Positions 54,096-64,000 of a stretch of DNA of 64,000 nt are shown here, in pieces. Every line of letters begins with the position of its first letter. Position 1 is the first letter of the stretch. The position numbers and the translations under genes were made by a program. The notes under the pieces are model-generated. The model saw only the letters and a program-made list of their open reading frames with translations, was not told the origin of the DNA and searched no databases. The stretch covers positions 62,001-126,000 of the forward strand of contig JASANH010001516.1 in assembly GCA_030248295.1 (NCBI GenBank), read 5' to 3'. This stretch comes from Mesodorylaimus sp. YZB2_4. Its lineage: Eukaryota > Nematoda > Enoplea > Dorylaimida > Dorylaimidae.

Positions 54096-56973
54096 CCTCG
54101 GGATCTGTCGCACGAACTGAATCAAAACTGGCCAAAGCCGAGCTCCTGCAAAAATGAACACGATAAACACGATACATGCATAGGATCAGTTCTTAAAAAA
54201 CACCCACTCATCCCGCCTACGTTTGATGGACTAATAAGAAGCTGAGCCAACGCAGCTTTTTCTAAGCTACTTCCAAATTAGGCAGATGAAAAGCCACTTG
54301 GCGGCTCCCATTAGGGATTATTTCCCATTATTATTATTAGCAGCACGAGGCCGTAATGACGAGAGTAAAGAGCCGAGGAAAGATTGAGTGAGAAAAACTA
54401 GGTATGTTACTCGCCAGACCATTTGCCAAGACGGCCCAAAGGAACGAAATATAAATCGAGCCCTTTCTCGAATCACAATCGCGACACCAGCTGCTGGTCG
54501 TCTACCTTATTGATCGAGGCCTCTCGCTCCTTATTCGGGTCCTATTCCTTATAAGGACTTGAACGCGAGTTTTGTGAAATGGCCGCGGGTGGAGTATTAT
54601 AAATTTGAGAAGCAAACGAGCTTAGGAATCGCCCACAGGAATTTAGGCATGGGTTGAGTTTGATAAGAGAGCTGTCATAGTCTCGATCGAATAAGCTCAA
54701 TGTGAACTTGGAGCGTAAAATCCCAGAGCTTTTGGTTGTCCTGTTTTTAAAGTAATTTGCTCATACTCTAATCTAAATATACGTCATACGGGCACCTCGT
54801 GACTCGTGTATCTGCGTAGGTAGAGACGTGAAATCGAAGCTTAAATAAAGTTCAACCTTCCAGTTTCCTCCGTCGAAGTGTCCCTGGAGTATAATTGCAT
54901 GGGCATACGACCGAGATGGGTGTGACCGGAAAAAGGTATAATGTCAGGGGTTCATTGGAGGATCAGTTTTCAAACCTAACTAGGAACTAACAATTCATCG
55001 AGACCGTGTGGGCGCCAGAACTATATATGGGCATACTATTATCAAGCTACTCGCATGACCACATTGGTAGCAGTGGGAGTGCAGCTCGTAAATCATGCTC
55101 TCATTAAATGCCAGCCTCCAAATAATATTTCTTCGAATAAATGCCTGCATGAGTACGCAAACAAGTTTTTCTTTCACGCCTCCCCACTGCTTCAAATGTG
55201 ATGTAAGCGAAATCTTCATTCGTCAAAGTCGTTTCGCCTGGTCGATTCGGGATTACATTAGAGGCTGCATGATCGAATCGAATGCCCATCACATGCCTTA
55301 CAACCCGAGTTTCTTAAGTTCTGTTTCACGCGTCACGATTCTACTCTTCGATTCTGTCACTGACGGAAAGGGTGTTCGAAATGTTAACGCATGTAAATAA
55401 CCATACATATTTGTGGAAAGTAATCAGTGATGCATAGGACATAAAAACAGGAACCAAGTGGAACTAGTTTCTCCATTAGCCATCTATTTCTACGAAGAAA
55501 CAAGACATGTAAAAGTTGCAATGCCTCTTCAGCGTTGCTTTTTCTTCGCGAATTCAGACCTAACAAGCCCGCGGCCAGTTGCACCATAGTTTGCCTTTTA
55601 AATATCATAACCACCCTCAAACATTTGCCTCAAATACATACTGTCGAATAATGTACAGTTCCAAGTGCCAGAATCCAAAGTTTGGAATTTGGATGAGGGG
55701 AAGGAACAGGCCATCAAAATTCATAGACATCAAAAGCGAAGTAACTGGCCGGAAGCCTGCGTTCACTCTACCTCTGAAGGACATTCTTTCTAATTAGTTG
55801 GAAGATCAAATAAATAGTCGGTCCCACAACACCCCCACACACGACTTTGGCCTCACAACTATCGTGTCATGTAAAAGTATTTGCTAGTCCAGGCTCGCCG
55901 CATAACTCAAGAACGGAAGTCAGGGTAAGTCTTGTTTTGCTTCTATCAAAACGACGCATGTCTTGCCACCCTGTTGGTGCCATTGTGACGTCAGGCGAGA
56001 GAATGTGGCCGAAGTTGGAACAAGAACCCCGACAGGAGCAAGATCACTTTATAGAGCAAAGGATATAAACTCATGGCCTGGTGGGTTAGGCGTCTGCCTC
56101 TCACGCCAGGTGCGCAGTTACGGGCGAGTGTTCGACTCGCGGGCCGATAAATCATTTCGTGTAAAATGTGTCCCTTCACCCTCGAGTGCGCATAAGCGTT
56201 TGGTGATGTGGTAAAACATGAACATGAACATATAACTGCTTTAACCTTGGTCGGCACATAGCCAGCGGTCTGTTTGACATGGGCAAATATCAATGTCAAA
56301 GCATCCCCCGGTTACAATGACACACAGCTAGGGTGCTCTGACATGCACCGACAGACAAGACTACAATGGGTTATGCGGGAGAGACACTTCGGTGCAAGGC
56401 ACCACCAGGCATTTCTCTGTTGGTCCTGGCGGTCAAGCACGGACCACGAAACGAACACAGCAGAGCAGGACATGAATCGACATCCGCGCATTCACAGTCG
56501 CCTGGAAAATTTCCACGGTCTGAAAATATAGGCCGGAATATGAGCGTTCGCGGAAAAGTGGCTTTTGACCTTCTGCCGTTTTTCGTCGGCCAAGTCCGCA
56601 CTTCACTTTATATTCGATCCTACTGTAGTTACCAATTCTGTGTCCTTCACATTCATGTTCTCCCCCAAATGCCAGAGGCAGCGATCTTATCTGCTTGTGA
56701 TTCGTGACATGCTGCGTTTCAGTCCATTGGTTTCACGTAACGTGACCTTGGTTGTATGCTGACAATGTGTGAGCTTGTGCGAAGATCATGCAAATGTGTG
56801 CGAATGAGTAGTGCTCGCAGGCAGCTGGGAGATAAGCGTGCGATGGGCCTCGGAGACGAACTTCTGATCTCAGCAGGATGCAAGGGGTTCAGCTCATTTT
56901 CTTCTTCAGCGCACCCAACATCGGCCTACGCGCAGGCACACGGTCGCACGCGACAAGGCCCGTCACTCGATCA
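54096..56973. other. Intergenic, peptide gene to SH2-kinase
   Basis: 2.9 kb with no supported gene. Open frames are below 115 codons. It includes the tRNA-like element at 56069-56148. Confidence 0.5.
56069..56148 (+). repeat. tRNA-Glu-like element with long variable segment
   Basis: GGCCTGGTGGGTTAGGCG looks like a D-arm/box A, GCCTCTCACGCC carries a CTC anticodon-like loop, and GCGAGTGTTCGACTCGC is a perfect T-arm (5-bp stem, TGTTCGA loop). Between them lies GGTGCGCAGTTACG, too long for a Glu tRNA. The element at 12604-12692 has the same GGTGYGCASTTA insert, so both probably belong to one tRNA-derived repeat family. The acceptor stem pairs only over about 4 bp. Confidence 0.45.
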
Positions 56974-58520
56974 CTAAGGGCCGTGATGTTTGGAGACGTA
57001 TTCTTTGAGCATGTCGATGACTTGTTCCATGGCCGGTCGATTGGCGTTCTTCGACATGCACGCGTTGGCGATCTCGGCCAGCTCGGGCGGCATTCCACGC
57101 GGCGGGTCGACCCTCTTTCCCTCCTGCAGGTACTTCATCACGGCGCGCACGTCCATCTTCTGGCTGTTCAAGTACTGCTCGTACGGATTGCGGCCCTTGT
57201 TGTACATCTGAAGGACAGGGTGTGCATTTCAGGCCAGCACTTACAGCAGAAGCGCTCACCTCGAGGATCAGGATGCCGAAGCTCCACACGTCGCTCGATT
57301 TCGTCCACTCGCGCGTCTGCAACGACTCCGGCGGCATGGAGAAGACGGGCAGCTTCCGCTTGGAGGCGAGTTCGTAGTGGTCCGGGGCCATCCTCGACAG
57401 GCCAAAGTCGGCGATCTTCACGACTGTCCGGTTGCCAACCTTGTGCGCCAGGCAGTTGCGAGAAGCGATGTCCGTGAAAATACCGTCTTTGCAAACGATG
57501 GCGAACCGTAGCCTCGGCTTACCTGTGGATGATTTCCCGCTCGTGGAGGTATTGCATGCCCTTGGCCGCGTCCAGCAAACCGCGCGCTTTGCCCTCTTCT
57601 GTCAGCTTGTCCTATTCCAACAGCTTGTCCAGCGACCCGGCTGAAAAAGGGGCAAAAATGATATTTGAGGAAGCCCAGGGCCAGTCCGCTTACCATTGCA
57701 GTACTCGAGGATCAGCTGCAGCTGCGGCGCTCCCGACGGTCCGGCACCGAACGAGACTCCGCGGATGATGACGACGTTCTCGTGATCGAGCAGGCTCATG
57801 ATCTTCGCCTCGGCCAGGCACTCTTGGGTCTTTCTCCGAGCTGTCCCCCGTCAGGATCTTCACGGCCACCGTCTCTTCTTTTCCCTTGCGACCAGCCGGC
57901 AGCAGCTTCGCACGCCACACTTGGCCAAAGTTTCTCTGAAACGGTGAGCGCCTTATTCGAGGATGTGTGTTTGTTGAAACAAGAACTAACCGCGCCCAGC
58001 TGCTTCTCCAGTTTCACGCGCTACGGATCGATCAACTCGAACTCGACCATGGCCGGAGTCAGCAACTTGCAATGGCCCCCTTTCGTCACGGGATCCTGCG
58101 TGTGGTAGTAGTGGGCCAGCAGTCCTTGCAAGGGTGTTGAACACGGGGCCATCGAACTTGTACTCCTGCAACGCCAACATACAAGTCGGCACTGCTGCCT
58201 TCTGGAGGCTTTGATCCCTCTGCACCCTCAGCATCAGTGCGAGTCACTTACCCGCTGTCGCTCGCCGAACTTGAAGTGCATGATTTCGTGATTGTGGTTC
58301 ACACTGGGCACAGTTCCCCCGTCCGATCCGCAACGCAGCAGCTAGTCGCCCTCTTTCTTCAGCAGATCGACCACGAATTGTCGCTGCAGGTCTCGGTAGA
58401 AGATCTTGTCGATGTCGAGCTGGAAGCATAGAAATAGCACAGAAAGTTGTCCAAGCTTTATCAGGTACTCACCGACGCGTCCGACTTTTCGCTCGTGTTC
58501 GTGTGCGATGCATGCGACAT
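56974..58520 (-). pseudogene. SH2-domain tyrosine kinase (Fes/Fer-like), disrupted
   Basis: Exons from the 5' end: 58473-58520, 58252-58419, 57991-58165, 57694-57935, 57523-57640, 57260-57473 and 56974-57207. A short N terminus leads into SH2 (YRDLQRQFVVDLLKKEGD, then LLRCGSDGGTVPSVNHNHEI) and the kinase: NFGQVW P-loop, VAVKIL lysine, HR-DIASRN catalytic loop, DFGLSR, SMPPESL in place of APE, SSDVWSFGILILE. Starting directly with SH2-kinase is like the small nematode Fer-type kinases. Lesions: in-frame TAG at 58342-58344 (where SH2 needs an aromatic after GD), 58021-58023 and 57612-57614; surplus C in C-runs at 58132-58134 and 57826-57828; and acceptor AC instead of AG at 57474-57475. Repairing frames by eye is only for recognition. 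Most likely a pseudogene. Confidence 0.75.
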
Positions 58521-61500
58521 GGCCAAGCCGACTTCCAACAGTCTCGAACTGGCTCAACGACAGCCGACTGCACTCGATGACCAGACTCGGTTCGAATGAC
58601 TTCTCAGCATTGTCTACAATACTTTGGGTGGGAGAATGTAAAGTGAGTGGCAACGCGGTCGTCGCTGATTGGTCGGCCATGAGAGAATGAGAAGCCCGAA
58701 GTAAGCCCTGACCACAACACCACAGCCTTGAAATGAAACCTGCGAGGTGCACTGACTACAGCAATGCTGTGCTGTGCTCACGAGATCTGCTCGACTGGCA
58801 TTTGTCACATGGCAACCTGCAAGAACCCACCTTACCTGAACATGACGACATTCCTGAAGTACCTTGCGGTGGGCAACTGACAAGCGCCAGCCTTCTATAC
58901 TGTACACGAACAAGGCTTCGTGATGAGCCGGAAGGTGCGGAAGGGTGGAGTCAACTAATAAAAGCGCCCACTCTAGACGTCATGATCCTGTGGCTGCACA
59001 TTAACTGGCTGGCCGATATTCCGAAACGATACGAAACGCGTTACTAGAAAGTAATACTGTAGCAGCACCAGAAATAAGCTGACAACTGTGCACACAATGA
59101 CCTGGCGAATTCGCGCGGTTAGAATGCACTAAATTCGGTAGAGACTAACACTCTGATGCATATATGGGGCTGTCCCCTCCGCCATGATTTGTCGATGGGA
59201 ATCTGTATTTTGTTCACCGATTCGCCCTCTTTAGAATCATGTTCTGCGCAAAACGCATCAATAGCACTGCTTCAGGCAACATCAGTGAATTTTTTTGCGA
59301 GGAGTTCTGTGCTGGTCTGTGATTCTCACGTGACATGATCTTGGAAGTGTCCTGCCTATGAGCTCTGGCGATCATACCCGTCAGAAGTTTGACACCGCCT
59401 GCTCAAAAGCACGCGACAAGCGATCGTGCACGAGACCGTTCGCGCAGGAGCGTGGGGCAATCCTTGGCCTATCCTAGGGGATACAAGGACAAGCCAATGG
59501 AGGCCTTAGCCACAGGAGCGAGCCCACATAGCTCGCGACACCTCGTATATCATTTATTATTCCAACCGCTCACAAGGGCTTTTTGGGTTCGCAATTCAGA
59601 GGCCGGCCGCGCGTGTCGGTCCTGACGGTGGTTCTGATGGTCCTTAGCCTAGAATTACCTGGAGTGCCATTCATACCAGGAACTCGACACCAGGCACCGC
59701 CCAATACGTGCAAACCAAACCAGTCACTCGGCCTCGATCTCGCTCTCACAATCAGCCTCGTGTCTGGCCCTGACCTAGGAGAGGTAGTCTCTGAACCAGT
59801 GCACTGATAGGAGCAGATAAGGTATCCACGCCTATTACACTCCCTCCTTAAACGAGAAAACGAAACGCTTCCGCGAAACGAGAAAACCTACAGGGGGACA
59901 CACCATACAAAATTTCCAGCTCCGTCAGAAAAAGGCGATAGGAATCAGAGGCGACCAAGAGATTCCCAAAACTTAACCCGGCAGAACATAAAGTCCACCT
60001 GAAGGGTTCAGCGAACCAAGGTAGGTGCGGCTGGCTGCCCTCTGACGGCCCTAGTGGTCTACAAGGAACGCATACACGGGCTGCCTATAGAAGGAATGCT
60101 CAACGCAACACACCCCATCACCCCAAAATCACGAGGCGATCACTAGTTATCACAAGGAGCTGAATCTTCAGTGACCGCGGGCAACGGAAGCTAAAAGAAA
60201 GAAAGAGCACCCCTCTAACCTTCCGCGAGCACCAAAGCATCCGGCAGAATCAGACATCAGGAGTCCAGATACCCGCCACCAGACAGAGGGCTGGAAAAAA
60301 ATCAGGCACCCATCGTCCAGCGGCGGCAGAATCTCCAGAAAGTATGGAAGAATCAGACACCAACCATCTAGGGCCCACAAGCGCTCCCCGAGTCCCGTAG
60401 GACCAGAAGCCCCAACACCCCAACATCTCAAGTGTACTCGTACTTAGACGGTCAGAAAAATTCCAGTCGCCTCAGATACCATGATTCAAGGGGGGTAGCA
60501 CAGGAACCACGTAAACTCGGACTCGGTGATCCAGTTCAGCTGACGACAAACCAGGCGGCGACCGAACCAACTCGAGGAATACTTGACCCCAAGCTAGAAA
60601 AGAAAAGAAATACTCGAAATACGTAAAACCAGATTAAGCTACCACACGTCTGGGGAGGCCAGAGCCGTGGTTCAGCCCTGTAAGGGAAATGAAATACATG
60701 AAATACATCGATATTAGCCGGAAAACCAACGAGTGTGAGCTAGAACTGGCGAGAACCCAATGAAAAATAATCAACGAAACTAACCGTGGGCGCCGCCCAA
60801 TGACCAAGGGTCTGGCGATATCTCTACCTCATAGACAAAATAATGCGTCGAGGAAACACAGCATTACTTCGTGGTGTACTGACAATGAGTGTTCCAAGCG
60901 AAGCGCGGAATTCGAATTCCGAAATGCACATAGCGCTGTCCCATTCGCCATGGCCTACCAGGCACGAAGGTTACGAGGGTGATCAGTAGTTTCGAAAAAT
61001 TTTCATATGAATAATTCTGCTCATATACATCTGCAGTACTCATCGCAGCAAAAGACGCCTAGACATAGACACAGTATACGATATACTGTAGCTGCCCCCT
61101 GAGGTTCTGCTAGTGAATGGCTTTTGTGCAAGATGTTGATCTCAAGTTTTATTCCGAGTCTTATCATAATCAGCTTCAGACCATTACGAAAAAAAGGCTG
61201 CTCAAATCTTACTACATGTTATGCACCGCTGCAAATAAATCGAGTGGGGCAAGCTAATGAAAATGGCCAGTGACCAAGTAAAGTGCGAGCATGGTCACAA
61301 CAGGCAATAAAAACTAGCCATTGAACATACACTCGATCCAATGCACTAATATACACAGTTTTTTTCAGAACCGTGTCATCTTCCTTACTAAGCTAGCATA
61401 CGTTCTATGAAACATGTACAGTATTGTACGATATGTACATAGAGGATATCTACATATGTCTAGAGCGATATCACTATGTGAACCACTCTTTACAATGCCT

Positions 61501-61587
61501 GACTTTATACTGCTGATACTGCCATGCTGACGATGAGCCAGAAATCATTGGCTCATTCTCTCCCCCGTCGTCTGCGCAGTCAGTCCG
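58521..61587. other. Intergenic, SH2-kinase to PPIP5K
   Basis: 3 kb without a supported gene. 59.3-61.0 kb is GC-balanced with many short open frames and no domains. 61.1-61.5 kb is AT-rich with short palindromic strings such as GTACAGTATTGTAC near 61420. Confidence 0.5.
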
Positions 61588-64000
61588 ATGGCGTCTCCTT
61601 CGTCTCCCGACTCATCGTTGTCGCGGTCTCCAGCAAGTGAAACAGCGTTGCTGCCGGTCGTGGGCGTTTGCGCTATGGCCAAGAAAGCCGAAAGTCCGCC
61701 GATGCAGAAAATGCTTGAGCGCCTCCGCGTCTACTTCGAAGTGGTAGTGCTCCCTGAGAAGATGATCTTGCAAGATCCGATCGACACATGGCCGACCGTG
61801 CAAGTGCTCATCGCCTTCTACTCGAAAGGCTACCCGTTAGAAAAGGTGAAAGCGTACGCTGATCTCCGAAAGCCGTGGCTGCCCAACGATCTCGAAATGC
61901 AGCACCCGTTACTCGATCGGTAAGCGCTGCGCATGTCATAAGTTGTAGGTAAATTGCCGCGAGTACACTCGCTTGTTCCTGCAGGACGAAAGTGTACGAA
62001 GTCCTGGCGAGGGCCCGCGTGGACATTCCAAGGTACGCAGTCGTGTGGCGAGACAAAAAACACAGGCCGAGTAAGTTTACGAAAGGTTTTGGTCGCTGAT
62101 TTCTTGTGAGTTAGCCAACTTTTAGCCGAACTGGTCGAGGATGACGACCAAATCACCATCGATGGCGAGGTTTTCAAAAAACCGTTCGTTGAGAAGCCCG
62201 TCTCTGCCGAAGATCATAATATCATCGTCTACTTCCCTACGTCGGCCGGCGGGGGTTCGCAGCATCTCTTCCGAAAGGTACAATACGTGCCAGTTTGAAT
62301 TCAGCTGACATGCTCGTTTTTCAGACAAAAGAACATTGCAGCAAGTTCGAAAAGACCGGAAAAATACGAAGAGAGGGCTCATACGTGTACGAAGACTTCC
62401 TGCAGACTGGAGGCATCGATGTCAAGGTAAGGTTGATTTCTTTGTCAGATGGTCCAGAGCCCACCCCACTTTGATCCATTTAGGTGTACGCCGTGGGGCC
62501 GAATCACGCTTACGCTGAAGCACGAAAAGCACCATCACTCGCGGCTAAGGTGGACCGAAACGCGTCGGGAAAAGAAATGCGATATCCAGTGACGCTGTCC
62601 CTGAAGGAGAAGATAATGGCCAGGCTGATCGTGCAACACTTCAAGGTAGGAGACTCCTTGTGAGCAGAGGTGTCCTGGTAACTGATTTTGTCCTTCTAGC
62701 AAACGGTCTGCGGTTTTGACATCCTGCGTACAACTGACGGCAAGGCGTTCGTATGCGACGTGAACGGCTTCTCATTCGTCAAGGCATCGAGCCGCTACTA
62801 CGAGCACACAGCCAAGATCCTGCGAGACATGATAAGGCAACGGTTCCTGGGTGGAATCCCGACCGAGCCAGTCCCCCGAGGTCAGATCCTCTGGTCCATT
62901 ATAAAGCTTGAGCGACCATAAATAGAATGCATTCTTTTTTAGAGGGCAATCGAAGTCTGGTGCCTACGACGACAGGTACGGACATGGAGCTGCGATGCGT
63001 GTTGGCCATGATCAGGCATGGAGACCGCACGCCCAAACAGAAACTGAAGATGGCCGTCAGCGGACCGGAGTAATTTACAGGAAAGTTCCCCACTACGTCC
63101 TGAACTTACGGTATTGGACCTTGTTTCAGGTGGATGGAGCTGTTCGAAAAAACTCGTCGGCCAGGAACCAGCGAATCCAAGCTGAAGAAGCCGGAGCAGC
63201 TGCAAGCGGTACTCGACATGGTCCGAGAAGAGTTGAGCAGGACTCAGGCTGACCCCGCCGACAAACTGCGATCGAGTTTGACGCACTTGAAGTCCGTCCT
63301 GGAAATGTATGGTTCCAGGTGTGAGACCAGCTGACAGCTGACTGAATATTTAATTTTAGGTATGGGACCTTCTCAGGCATCAACAGAAAGATTCAACTGA
63401 AGCGGAAGGACGGTTCGACTACAGGACTCGATCTGACGGCAAAATGGGGTGGAGAGCTGACAAAAGCCGGCTTGATTCAGGCTGAGGCCACGGGCCGAGG
63501 GTTTCGTCGCCTGTACCCTAGTGGAAGAAGTAAGCCTTTTCTGGTGTTATAACAAGGCGTGACTCCAATTTTATTTTCATTCTAGCGGACGAGTCGGGCA
63601 CAGGATTTCTACGTCTGCACAACACCTACCGCCACGACCTCAAGATCTACGCTTCGGACGAGGGCCGCGTTCAAATGACAGCAGCTGCTTTCGCGAAGGT
63701 AAGATCGCTGCGATGTTTTTCTGCTAGCTGTTAGCTTCTCGTACTTTAGGGTCTTCTGGCGATGGACGCCGAGCCAGCGGCAATGCTGGTTCACATGGTC
63801 AAGTCGGCTGATACGGATGGACTCCTGGACGATGACAAGAACGTGCGGTAAGAAAGCCAGCTTCCAATGTCTGTGCAGAATCTCACGTTCCTCCTTTATT
63901 TAGGATTTATCAAGAGAAAGTGAAGAGTCGCCTGAAGAAGTTCTTCCAGCTGGACAGGGTGCCTACTGAACAGGACACGATGGAGGTGAAGCCTGTCTTG
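61588..64000 (+). CDS. PPIP5K/VIP1 inositol pyrophosphate kinase, 5' part
   Basis: Bifunctional enzyme making 1-PP-InsP species: N-terminal ATP-grasp kinase and C-terminal histidine-acid-phosphatase-like domain. Eleven or more exons with short introns are readable (first exon 61588-61919, then 61985-62070, and so on), and the gene runs off the window end. Landmarks: [69 protein letters not shown] and [10 protein letters not shown] for the kinase. For the phosphatase domain: [19 protein letters not shown] (RHG motif), VLEMYG...[32 protein letters not shown] and [20 protein letters not shown]. Catalytic positions visible are intact. The N terminus is a short Ser/Pro-rich stretch before VVGVC. 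One kinase loop is shorter than in vertebrates: the segment after FRK lacks the SVYSPES insert. Confidence 0.93.

Noticed and set aside
56069..56148. Functional tRNA-Glu(CTC) gene
   Set aside because: The T arm is good, but the acceptor stem pairs poorly and the segment between anticodon and T arms is too long for Glu.
22869..58344. TAG stop codon reassigned to an amino acid in this genome
   Set aside because: NDRG and MPV17L2 end cleanly at TAG, and the affected loci also have frame breaks, so a general code change is not supported; the pattern is kept only as a finding.
1..64000. CRISPR arrays, operons or bacterial mobile elements
   Set aside because: The window is eukaryotic, with spliced animal genes; no regularly spaced direct repeats of CRISPR type were seen.

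Overview
This is nuclear DNA from an animal, most likely a nematode or another ecdysozoan. Protein-coding genes are split by GT-AG introns, many only 50-70 nt long, with short acceptors such as TTTTCAG and TTTTAG. The products are typical animal proteins: a somatostatin/allatostatin-C-type GPCR, NDRG, Topors, p62, Angel, REEP5, MPV17L2, NDUFA7 and PPIP5K. The nematode leaning rests on the acceptor style and on a small tyrosine kinase that starts directly with an SH2 domain; it is an inference, and species cannot be fixed from the window. All gene models were spliced by hand from reading frames and splice sites, with no transcript support.

Layout. 0-5.6 kb: one intronless peptide GPCR on the minus strand. 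5.6-10.4 kb: a GPAT3/4-type glycerol-3-phosphate acyltransferase (+). 11.1-17.4 kb: a 12-exon NDRG gene (-) swollen by repeats. 18.5-21.5 kb: Topors E3 ligase (+). 22.6-24.2 kb: a GC-rich island with two broken genes on opposite strands, one of them a LIM protein. 25.5-30.2 kb: p62/sequestosome and a UBL-UBA protein (+), separated by a decayed LINE. 32.4-33.1 kb: REEP5-like ER-shaping protein (+). 34.6-36.8 kb: Angel-type CCR4-family protein (+). 37.7-46.7 kb: a mitochondrial trio, DNAJC28 (-), MPV17L2 (+) and NDUFA7 (-). 47-48.5 kb: F-box/LRR protein (+). 49.8-52.4 kb: a secreted protein made of 16 four-cysteine modules (+). 53.2-54.1 kb: a 70-residue secreted peptide precursor (-). 57-58.5 kb: an SH2-tyrosine kinase with many lesions (-). 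61.6-64 kb: the 5' two-thirds or so of a PPIP5K inositol pyrophosphate kinase (+), cut by the window end.

Themes. p62, the UBL-UBA protein, Topors and the F-box protein all belong to ubiquitin signalling. Three mitochondrial genes lie within 9 kb; DNAJC28/MPV17L2 and NDUFA7/F-box are head-to-head pairs with short shared upstream regions. Gaps and large introns are filled with tRNA-like SINEs, a LINE remnant and an intact hAT-type MITE with an exact 8-bp target duplication. The most distinctive items are the 16-module cysteine repeat protein, the small secreted peptide, the MITE, and the two GC-rich loci whose premature stops are all TAG.
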